Origin: Diabrotica undecimpunctata
Lineage: Eukaryota > Arthropoda > Insecta > Coleoptera > Chrysomelidae
Reading direction: 5' to 3'
Assembly (NCBI RefSeq): GCF_040954645.1
Contig: NC_092808.1
Span: 88,047,389-88,111,388, forward strand
Length of the DNA: 64,000 nt
Each line of letters opens with the position of its first letter. Within the stretch, counting starts at the first letter, position 1. Both the position numbers and the translations under genes were made by a program. The notes beneath the pieces were generated by a model, which was not told where the DNA came from, ran no database searches, and saw only the letters and a program-made list of their open reading frames with translations. Positions 55,299 to 64,000 of this stretch are shown in pieces.

Positions 55299-56064
55299 GT
55301 TTCCAGCACATAGCGTTTAGTTTCCGAAAAATATAATTTAAATGGTTTTAAACATGAACAACGCACACTGTCCGGAACATAGCGTTTCAGACACTTAACG
55401 TTTCCTTTCAGTATATTTGAAAACAATATTTTACTGATGCCGACGGCTACGTAACGAGTCGTAACCGGTTGGTAAGGATAATGTGAATTAGATCTCCGTC
55501 GTTTTCCCGCCGTTGTTTATTTAGGTATTTGTTTGATTTTGATACAGAGTATTTAAAAAATTAATTTTCGAGGCTATTTTGTCATTTATGCATGTGTTTT
55601 TATTGCTTTGTGACAATTAATCACGGAAGTGATAAACAATTAGGACTTTTGTACGGAAGTGATACCTCTTCTTTTTAAAAATACTTTTTGGTTTGATATG
55701 TATGGCTTCGTTAAATGTAGTATTTTGTTTTTTAACTGAAGGTGAAATTAAATTTAAAACATATTTAAGCTGAATCCTATTCATTCTAAAATATTCATAA
55801 TATTTTTCATCGTCATCAATTAATTCTCTGTATAAAGTCCAGTATTCACATTCTTTCTTCCTTTCTCTTAGCATTGGATGTACTTCAAACCTTCTTTTTA
55901 ACACAGTTTTTCATTCTTCATCGTTAAAAAGAAGAGCAATTGCACATAATTTTTGTCGAGAAAAGCGAGATCATATCTTCACCGAACCAAACTGAAACGT
56001 TCTATGTATGAAAATGTGAACGCGCAGCCCAATTGCTGGAGTGAAAACGCTACGTGCCGGAAAC
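55299..56064 (-). mobile_element. Internally deleted PIF/Harbinger DNA transposon
   Basis: Ends are inverted: GTTTCCAGCACATAGCGTTT at the left and, on the minus strand, GTTTCCGGCACGTAGCGTTT at the right (18 of 20 identical). Inside the left end a second partial copy (GGAACATAGCGTTTCAG) occurs about 70 bp in, like subterminal repeats. The minus strand from ~55985 to ~55650 encodes the start of a Harbinger-type nuclease, after which coding is lost. A 3-bp target duplication was not obvious. Confidence 0.7.
55617..55985 (-). pseudogene. PIF/Harbinger transposase N-terminal fragment
   Basis: FSRQKLCAIALLFNDEE, a stop, then KRRFEVHPMLRERKKECEYW, TLYRELIDDDEKYYEYFRMN and VKKQNTTFNEAIHIKPK. The [RW]VHP..R.R...G.[FY].....EL..D...[FY].[EQ]YFRM pattern is the N-terminal part of HARBI1-like nucleases. 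The catalytic DDE part is missing. Confidence 0.75.
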
Positions 56065-56069
56065 TATAT

Positions 56070-57240
56070 ATACGAATATTAACGAACGAATACTAATATC
56101 ACGATTACAAAATAATTTTTTCATTTTTATAAAGGTAGACCTGGCAATTTCAATACGTCTTTTTATCTCATGATTTTGGTCACCCATTTCATTGATGAGG
56201 GTTCCCAAGTATTTGTATTCGCTTACTTTTTCGAGTTGGGTACCGTTTATTGCGATAATATTGTCATGTATTGGATTCTTACTGAAGGTCATATATTTGG
56301 TTTTTTTGACGTTCATCCTTATGCCGTAGTGATTATATATCTCATTCATACATCCAACTGGATGTTGTAGATCTTCCGCTGTTCTTTCCATTATCACAGT
56401 ATCGTCAGCATATATATCGAATGTTATTGATAACTTCTCCATTGACTATTATCCCTTCGTTTGCATGTGAGAGAACTTCTTGGCATATGTGTTCACTGTA
56501 GATATTAAACAAGAGCGGTGACAATATACAACGCTGTCGTACTCCTCTACTTATTTATATTTCGTCCGATGTTTGGTCTCCTATTTTTATATTAGCTCGC
56601 TGATTCCAGTACAGATTTAATATTATTTGTATGTCTCTGGTGTCGTTGTTCTTACCCTCCAGGATTTCTTTGAGTTTATTGTGGCGTACTTTGTCAAAGG
56701 CCTTTTCAAAGTCTATAAAGCATGCGTGTACCTCTTGGTTAACATCTAGACATCTCTGTGTTAGGACGTTTAAGGTAAAGAGAGCTTCTCTTGTACCTAA
56801 TCCTTTTCTGAATCCCATGTGTTTATCGTTAATATCAATATATAACTTTTGATAGATTCGGTTGTGGATGACTCTAAGAAATATTTTAAGCAGACGACTC
56901 AAAAAGGAGATTGTTCGATGATCTGAACATTGCATTGCCTTAGTTTTTTCGGTATGGTGACAAACGTAGACAGCAACCATTCTTGAGGTATTATACCAGT
57001 ACTGTATATTGTATTGAATAGATGTAATACTATGGTTACGGATTTATTATTCAAAAGCTTCAACAGTTCTGTAGGAATTTCATCAGGTCCATTTTCTTTT
57101 CCATTTTTAGCGTTTCTTATTGCCTATTCCACTTTTTCTTTCAATATGTCTGGCCCAGTTGCATTGATTATCTCAGTTAAGTTGTTTCTATCGTCTTCAA
57201 ATAATTCATTCCTGTATTCTGTCCATCATTTCAACTAATG
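56070..57240 (-). pseudogene. RTE LINE reverse transcriptase
   Basis: Minus strand from the right: HRTISFLSRLLKIFLRVIHN, HMGFRKGLGTREALFTL, ACFIDFEKAFDKVRHNKLK, RQR-ILSPLLFNIYSE-like sequence after a break, YADDTVIMERTAEDL (intact YADD), MNVKKTKYMTF, KYLGTLINEMGDQNHEIKRR and a truncated thumb. The 3' end stops at the Harbinger right end, so the DNA transposon may have inserted into it, though the 3' part on the other side is not the same reading. A few frameshifts; relatively well preserved. Confidence 0.8.
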
Positions 57241-57274
57241 GAGCGCAAATTGCACAAGTTTATACTATAAACTT

Positions 57275-57880
57275 GTGCAATATACATATAAGATTCTGGT
57301 CCACGAGTTCAAATTAGGAAGAGACAATCAAACAACAGAGTTAAACAGGAGAATATCTCTAACATGGGCAGCTTACGAAAAACTGAGGGGAGTCTTTAGA
57401 TCAGATATTCCCATGTGCTAAAAAAGGAAGGTCTTTGATTAATGCATACTTCAAATTCTAACGTATAGAGCAGAAACATTGTCTCTTACCGAAAAAGTAA
57501 TCAATAAGATACAAGTGGCACAGAGAGCAATGGAGAGGTCAATGTTGAATATATCCCTCAGATACAGAGTTTCAAATCAAACAGATAGAAGAAAAACTTG
57601 TGTTCTGGACGCAATTAAAAGAATTATAACGCTGAAATGGAACTGGGCAGGACATGTTGCCAGAGTCAGAGATGGAAGATGGACCAAGAAAATTTTAGAA
57701 TGGAGACCTAGACATGATGCTTATCGTAATAGAGGACGCCTCCAACTAGGTGGTCAGACGATATCAAGCGCATCCAGCACAACTGGATTAAAAGTGCTCA
57801 AAATCGGATGCAATGGAATTATTTACGGGAGGCCTATGTTCAGCAGTGGACTCAAACCGGCTAATGCCGAATGAATTTAT
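57275..57880 (+). pseudogene. RTE LINE C-terminal region
   Basis: FKLGRDNQTTELNRRISLTW, KLRGVFRSDIPMC, then VAQRAMERSMLNISLRYRV, LKWNWAGHVARVRDGRWTKK and EWRPRHDAYRNRGR. The order matches the tail of the RTE at 34901-35605 (its LAWAAFGKLRNTL, VAQRRMERSMLAVTLRDRI and WTWAGHVARMHDSRW). Two or more stops. Confidence 0.78.
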
Positions 57881-58560
57881 TAGAGTGTTTCTTCTAGTAC
57901 ATTTTTATATCCTTTTCTAACATTTTATTCGGTTTTTTATAACTTTTGTCTAGTATAAATCTCATTTGATTAAGAATTTAGCTTTCTTTGTTGTGTGTTT
58001 GGTTATTTTATTCATTTTTCTTTCTCACATCCCCTCTTTGGTATTACTTTGCTTTAACTAATTTTGCTTGATTTTAACATTCTTTTACTTTGATTAAGGA
58101 TCTTATTTGTTACATATAACAAAAATTAAAAATTACATTGAGCAGTCAAAATAGTTTTCGGATATGTACATATTATGTAACAATTAACCTGGCTATGAAC
58201 GTGTTAATAACAGTCTTTAATTGTTTAAATTACAGACAATGTTCTGAGAAATGAATCATTCCGAGAAATCTAAGAGGATTTTGATTCAGTAATAAAATGA
58301 TCGTAATTGATTGTACAGAACTTAGTGCGGTTGACTGGAATTCAGTGGGAAAATGATAATTTTTGTTTTTAAAATAAATCTAGTGAGTAATGTAAAGTTT
58401 CCACTGGATTTGAATTATTTATTAAAATATTGTTACGGGTAAGTCAGTTTTCTATTTCTAATTCTAGTTAATTTTTTTTCGTAGTATGGTACATGCCGAA
58501 ATTACAAATAATATAAAAGATTAATATTCCGGACAAAAACGAAAAGAAAGACTTTTACTC
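57881..58560. other. Unassigned AT-rich sequence
   Basis: No supported feature. Confidence 0.4.
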
Positions 58561-58564
58561 GTTA

Positions 58565-58871
58565 CATGCTGTCTCCTATCTGGTTAGCAACCATCATAGC
58601 CATTTGAATCTTCGATGCCGCTGCTCAACAGTTCTGTAGAACTGCAGTTGAGTCACTTTCATAGATTTTTTAGTCAGGAAACGCGTCTTCTACCCTCAGC
58701 TTCTTCGTCCTTTCTAATTGTCATAGTGTTTAGGACTTCTTTTTGTTTTCATATTCTTTACATTACCACGGTTGGTTGTAACACTGTCCACCCAGCTTAT
58801 TCCAAGCATTCTTCTGTAATCCTACATTTCGAAAGCCTCTAATTTATCATTCTTGTATCTTTAGCGTCCAG
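58565..58871 (-). pseudogene. RTE-like LINE C-terminal fragment
   Basis: KLEAFEM, DYRRMLGISWVDSVT, then decayed sequence ending near an IANL-like block in another frame. It is the expected continuation of the fragment at 59201-59490 on the same strand. Confidence 0.6.
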
Positions 58872-59200
58872 AAACGACTGGCGAAATCAATGTCATCCAA
58901 TGTCCGAAATGTCGTCCAATTAATAACAATATTGAATCATCTGTTTAAATTTTTATGACCCTTCTCGTTTTAAAATAATTATAAATAAATACAATTATTA
59001 TTTTTAAATTGAATTGAATTGAATGAATTGATTGACCTGAATTTGGCAGGTCTGTCAGAAGTAAACAACGTATGCTTTGTTAATACGTTAGCAGGTGGCG
59101 TTAGAAGCAAGCATAATAATTTATTGAATTATTTTAATATAATTTATTTAATATATAAGTAATAAATAAATAAATAATAAAATTGCTTTATTCAATTTTT
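58872..59200. repeat. Dispersed AT-rich repeat inserted in a LINE
   Basis: About 330 bp of AT-rich sequence interrupts the LINE tail. It is flanked by TTTAGCGTCCA (58861-58871) and TTTAACGTCCA (59201-59211), which could be a long target duplication. Segments recur near 27470-27670 and 35753-35788. It ends in AAATAAAT-type simple sequence. No coding capacity; possibly a SINE or MITE. Confidence 0.5.
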
Positions 59201-59490
59201 TTTAACGTCCATACCTCAGCTCCATATAATATTGAAAATACTTGAATGGTGTGTATTATTATTTCGTATAAATACTGATCTAGCAATCTCTATCCGTCTG
59301 TATATTTCTGAAGTATGATCATTTGTTTCATTGGTCAAAATTTCCGAGTTTTGATAATTTTCTGCTTGTTCTATCACGTTACCATTTATTGTGAATATTT
59401 GTTTCATATTTTGTGGTCTTATTTTTATAAATTTTTTATAAATTCTCATATTTATCACTTTAAGCAGTACTTTTAAAATGTGACTCATGA
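59201..59490 (-). pseudogene. RTE-like LINE fragment after the RT catalytic box
   Basis: TINGNVIEQAENYQNSEIL and HTSEIYRRIEIARSVFI, then FSILYGAEVWTLKK in the next frame. Matches the order in the elements at 56070 and 8165. Confidence 0.65.
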
Positions 59491-61176
59491 AGCTCAGTGT
59501 TCTATACTGAGAGATTTGATTTTGCTGATTGTTTTGAAATAGATATAAACGCCGACTTGTTGAACATGTTTGTCAATACTTCTATGTTATCCTATTATTC
59601 TAGCATATTTTTTTTTTCATCTATCATGATCTTCTGTCACTTTGAAGGCTTTAATTCTTTTGTCTCTTACATTTCACTTTCGTCTTGGAACAGTTTCCAA
59701 AAGTACTCCTTCCATAACCGTAACCTTTCTTAATGTATTGGGTAAATATATCAGTAATATTCCGTTCAGTAATGTTACGTCGTTTATGTGTCCACGTTTT
59801 TAATTTTTTGTACATATCCCGGTCACTTATTAATTTATATAAGTAGCATGCTAGTTAACATGCTACTTTTCTAACTTGGCTGCACCGTACTGAAAACGAC
59901 CAATAGTCAGAAATACGTAGATACGGTTGCCTTACATCGATATACCTTTTTTGGTTTTCTGTTTTGCGAGACATGCCATTACATTTTACTTTTATTAGCT
60001 GCTTTGAATTTTTTCCTTAATTATTCTTTGTATCTGTACATATTTTCCTTTATATTTTCTTATTTCCTCTATTCTTAGTAGTATTTTGTCGTGTCACCCA
60101 ATATTTTTAAATCTCTTGCCTGTTTTGAGCCAATCTTTCATTTACTGGTTTCAATATTTTTTTTATATCAGTTAGTGTTTTTCCGTGTTTACATTTATAT
60201 TATTTGTTTTTATTTTATTTTAAGCATTCTTATATTAAATTTATGTTCTTGTCTTCTGAGTTTAATTCTTTTTAGCATTCCCATTGTTCTATAATATGTA
60301 TTTAGTAGGCAATATTGATTTGATTCGTAACTGACACTAATAAAATAACCTTTAAAATTAAAATGTTCAGAGGCATTATTGGAAAATTAAATGGAATATT
60401 AAATCTAAAAGTATCTTTAAACAATATTAGTAGGTCACGATGAATATATTCACTTCTATAATGATAAGAATATAAGTGGTAATTAACATAATACAAAAAA
60501 TTTATATTTTTGTCATTATACCAGCATTTAGATAAATACATATCAGAATTTTTGATTGTAAGTAAACATCAATTCGATCCTGTTTGTTTTATTTATACTC
60601 GATTGAGAGTTAACAGAAACGATTTTCAATTGATTGATAATATTGGGCATACTGTTAATCATGTCATCTATCTATATTTATAACATTAAAATCGACCATT
60701 GTTCCTTCCGGTCAGATAGTTGTTAAGAATCTCATTTCTAAAATCCAATGAATATGAACCCTTAAAACTTGCTTGATACTGTGTAGCTTTTATTTTCTTA
60801 CAGAACAATTTGATATCAGGATCATTCATTGATCATATCACTCTTTTAAATACTTTCATGTTTTCAGTTATTGTTTCAGGATGCAGTTGATATACACTCA
60901 AAAATTCAAGTTTCGGAACTGTCTACTTGAGTCTATAAAAATTAGAAACCGTCCCATTAATAGGTTTATTGATATTACTGTATAGAGTTTTTGTAGATTT
61001 TTTTGCTGTTTCCATTGCATGTGATTCTGTTTATTTCGTTTTTTTTTTTTTTTTCATTTTCACTGTATTTTTCGTTGAAGATTGTAAAATAGCTAATTAA
61101 ATTTATGCTTGATCCGTTCATTTCCGGGAAAAGTAATGGACCAATCGTTTGTTTCTTCAATATTTTGGTTCATAAT
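59491..61176. other. Mostly unassigned; one perfect short inverted repeat
   Basis: The first ~300 bp may be decayed upstream parts of the same minus-strand LINE. At 59841-59868 AAGTAGCATG and CATGCTACTT form a perfect 10-bp stem with an 8-base loop. No gene was recognised. Confidence 0.45.
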
Positions 61177-61180
61177 ATAA

Positions 61181-61458
61181 TGTTACGAACATGCTTTCGG
61201 CATGGCCCATGTAACGGTTGCGTCTCGAAAAAGTCATCAAGAACATTCGCGATGTATCGAGTGCGAGAGAGAACAACACGTCACGTAGGCGAATTAGAGG
61301 TGGGACCACCCCAGAAGATTCGAGAATAATACTTTTTGGTATATATATGTAACGATGTTATGAGTGAGTTTAGTTGATAAGTTATTACCGAACTGTAAAC
61401 TTATAAATAAATATACTTATATAAATTCGAACCGCTCGTTTTATTTAATCTCCCTACA
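61181..61458 (+). repeat. Solo LTR (278 bp) with ATAA target duplication
   Basis: Starts TGTTACGAACATGC and ends TCTCCCTACA, with ATAA immediately before (61177-61180) and after (61459-61462). An AATAAA signal about 50 bp from the end suggests plus orientation. The TG...CA ends and 4-bp duplication fit a Gypsy-type LTR left by LTR-LTR recombination. It is unrelated in sequence to the LTRs of copies A-C. Confidence 0.75.
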
Positions 61459-61462
61459 ATAA

Positions 61463-62250
61463 TATATTTATAATAATTCAAAGTTTAGTGTTCTTGAGCT
61501 CTTTTTTTAAGATGTTAGATCAACTTGTCTCTGATTTTTTTTCTGTAACAAAATACTTTCTAAATATAAACTTTGGTTTCACTCTCATTCGAAATGGATT
61601 TGTCCAATGATTTTTCTTCACCTCATAATTAGGACTTCTTTCACTTATTATATGCTTTTCTACTTAAGAACCTTGGATTAGTACATTATTACATATATTA
61701 TAATAGTTCTTTTTTCAATTTAGGCAGCTACTTCTGTCACTCGGGCTATTCACCTCCAAATTTTGTCGGACTGAACTGACTCACTTGAAATTTGGTGAGT
61801 TGATAGGAAATTGCTCAAATAACAAAAGCTATATCACGCCGATGTGTGCTTCCGCCCCAGAACTGTTGCCACCCCTTCTCTCGGATGAACAATTTCTTTT
61901 TTCAAAATAATTATGGGAATCGATGAGGATTAAATTCTAAGAAACTTTTGCTCTATAGAGTTTTTTCAGAAAGACAATACTGTTTAAGCTATTTGTAGTT
62001 GAAAACGGCGAATTTTCATAAAAAAAAGTCACGTTTTCAACGATTTTTCATGAATAACTCAAAAAATAGGTTTATTTTTTACAAGGTATTCTAGAGACAA
62101 TACAAAGTGAGATATGGTCGGTGACAAAGGTCTTTTGCATGTAAACTGAGTAAATTACTGCTCGTAAAAGATTGACTCTACGAATATTTTCTGGAAAAAA
62201 GTGCAGTATAATTAACCTAATATCCACCAGAATTAAAACTCATAGTTTTT
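61463..62250. other. Unassigned sequence
   Basis: The segment 61740-62220 has a less AT-rich, ordered look (for example CTTCCGCCCCAGAACTGTTG) and may be part of a repeat, but I could not assign it. Confidence 0.35.
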
Positions 62251-62254
62251 CTTC

Positions 62255-62770
62255 TACATTGCATTTTATGTTTAGTGAAAGTTCATATCTCTGAGTTACT
62301 TCTGTGATTCTATTGATTACCTCCTAGAGGGCTTCATAACTGTGAGCGAATACCACCGTGTCGTCCGCGTATCTGATGTTATTGGTACATTATTCGTTAA
62401 TTCGAATTCCGGCTTCAACATACTATACTGTTTCTTAAAATATTTCCTCAGATTATATGTTGAACAGCAGGGGTTATAGTATACATCCCTGTCGCACCCT
62501 ACGTTTCATTTTGATATCATTGGATTCTTCGGCATCTGTACGGATACACGATGTTTGATTCAAGTAAAGATGGCCAATAACTCTTAGATCACAGGTATTT
62601 ATTCCAATATTTGTTAATATCTCTATCAGCTTGTCGTGCTTTACTTTCCACTTCATCTGATGTGATTGGTAACTGGGCATTACATATGTAGGATGGAGGT
62701 TGTTCGGACCTATTATCATCAAAGAGTTTATGTATATATTTGGTCCACATGCATATTTCTTCATGTTTCC
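62255..62770 (-). pseudogene. RTE LINE reverse-transcriptase fragment
   Basis: HDKLIEILTNIGINTCDLRV, GHLYLNQTSCIRTD, MKRRVRQGCIL in one frame, then NNIRYADDTVV with intact YADD in another. RT motif B to motif C of an RTE element; both ends are lost. Confidence 0.72.
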
Positions 62771-63510
62771 CTATTAATCTGTAGTTTGCTAGCTGTGTTA
62801 GATTTTTGAATTTCAGCTGTTTGTTTTACCTTTTTACGCATATTAAATGTATCGTGTTTTTGTTTCAACCACTATATCTCTTCACATTGTGTTTTTAACC
62901 AATTTTCTTTGGCCTTTCGTATTTAGGTTCTTATTTGTCTCTGAATATGTTTGTACATTCTTTTGTTGTTGTTTCATTTTCTTCTTTCTTCCATTAGTTG
63001 CAGTATATTGTCATTCATCTAACTGTTTCTTTTCTCTTTCTTTTCTATTAGATGTTCATATTATTTTTCTAAATATTAAATATATTATATTCCATATATT
63101 TCTAGTCTATTAGATGTTCAATAATATATACAAAGCTTATAATAATATATGCAAAATTCCACAAGAGTGGCTAACATCTATAGTGTATTTTTATGTATGA
63201 GAGAGTAATAAAACAATAAATTATGTATGCAAATCCCTAAACTGTTGATACGGGTGACTCAATGAAAAACAGATATTTGTCAACAAGTTTACAGAAGTAT
63301 ATAGGAAAACAATTTTAAATTGAGTATGACCATCAGGTATAAAGGTTGGAGCAGAATAGAATACAATAGTTGTGAGGGTTACTAATCCCTAAATAAGGTT
63401 GCCAGTGTCGGAGTGATGGAGGTTAACAGGTACTAATGAATTTGCAAGAAATGTAAGATGTTTATTTTATTGGTTATATATGACCAATAAAAGTTTAATA
63501 AGTACCTACC
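62771..63510. other. Unassigned AT-rich sequence
   Basis: No supported feature. Confidence 0.4.
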
Positions 63511-63649
63511 TATTTGCAAAATAAAGTTTAATTCTTTAGATAAAATAAAACGTTTTATTTTATCTATTTGCAAAATAAAGTTTAATTCTTTGCCTATTTG
63601 CAAAATAAAGTTTAATTCTTTAGATAAAATAAAACGTTTTATTTTATCT
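63511..63649. repeat. 27-bp tandem repeat linked to a 28-bp perfect palindrome
   Basis: TATTTGCAAAATAAAGTTTA plus ATTCTTT occurs three times (63511, 63565, 63595). The first and third copies are followed by a perfect 28-bp palindrome whose left half is AGATAAAATAAAAC (63538-63565 and 63622-63649). It lies about 245 bp upstream of the transposase-like start at 63893 and may be a subterminal repeat of that transposon. Confidence 0.85.
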
Positions 63650-63892
63650 GAAATGAGTGCATTCCACGAAGTAAGGGTTTCAACAATCAAACATCTAATT
63701 CTTTAATTCCAGGAATCTACGACAGTAATTGACTAGATAATTACCTTCTAAACTTATTCCACAGAAAATGTGATAGTGGGTTTTTCCATTTTGTATATAG
63801 GAAGGTCCAAGTGGCGTATTTAAAATTCTTAACAGTTCACTAAAAGTAGGTACTTCAGTTGCAAGGTGCAGTTTATTGTGTATACTAGTGTT

Positions 63893-64000
63893 ATGGAAAA
63901 TTTGGAAGTGCCGTGTAAACGCCGAAAAATTGGTCCTCTAACAGTTAATGAAAAAACATTAATATTTAATTGTTTTAAATCATTTACAGACAAACGTTTA
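63893..64000 (+). CDS. N-terminus of a transposase-like protein (runs off right edge)
   Basis: Open from the ATG at 63893 to the last base, 36 codons: MENLEVPCKRRKIGPLTVNE, then KTLIFNCFKSFTDKRL. This start resembles multi-copy insect proteins I associate with a helix-turn-helix plus DDE endonuclease of an IS630/Tc1-like group, but the DDE part is outside the window, so the assignment is provisional. The repeat-palindrome block just upstream would suit the end region of such an element. Confidence 0.45.
   Translation, partial: MENLEVPCKRRKIGPLTVNEKTLIFNCFKSFTDKRL

Overview
The window looks like AT-rich nuclear DNA of an insect, most likely a beetle. The order is inferred from the mobile-element mix and is not proven. 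Almost all recognisable content is transposable elements. The only host-gene signal is one well-formed coding exon (3869-4099, + strand), with consensus splice sites and a CRAL-TRIO sequence like tyrosine phosphatase PTPN9/PTPMEG2. The other ~60 kb may be an intron of that gene or intergenic DNA. No tRNA, rRNA or CRISPR array was seen.

Layout. 1-984: 5' part of a BEL/Pao gag on the minus strand, running off the left edge. 1-7.7 kb: Penelope-like (PLE) remnants, a 36-bp GC-rich minisatellite, two (AT)n arrays and the exon. 7.9-16.3 kb: LINE and PLE fragments on both strands, plus a truncated Gypsy 3' end (13188-13707). 16973-22566: Gypsy copy A (minus), which has one LTR, an ATAG target duplication and large internal losses. 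22.6-28.1 kb: LINE and BEL scraps. 28130-35605: an RTE-type LINE split by a young BEL/Pao element (28397-34250; 421-bp LTRs differing at one base; GAAAC duplication). 36.0-36.2 kb: a hammerhead-ribozyme-like core inside a long inverted repeat. 38.1-41.3 kb: a run of plus-strand LINE remnants. 42.7-43.8 kb: a minus-strand LINE. 44117-50471: Gypsy copy B (minus), with two 365-bp LTRs differing at one base, a CTAC duplication, a tRNA-Leu-type primer site, gag with a SAP-like start and coiled-coil repeats, and pol ending in a CCCH zinc finger that reads into the 3' LTR. 51-63 kb: more LINE and PLE pieces, an internally deleted PIF/Harbinger element (55299-56064) and a solo LTR (61181-61458). The right edge opens a transposase-like ORF (63893 onward) downstream of a palindrome-linked tandem repeat.

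The two near-complete LTR elements are recent insertions, yet both carry damaged pol genes: the BEL integrase stops after its first catalytic Asp, and Gypsy B has a 19-bp deletion and a lost integrase zinc ligand. This points to mobilisation in trans or to decay soon after insertion. The most unusual material is the Gypsy family (C-terminal CCCH finger crossing the polypurine tract, variable gag coil repeats, LTRs far more diverged than the coding interior) and the hammerhead-like motifs in PLE-type sequence.
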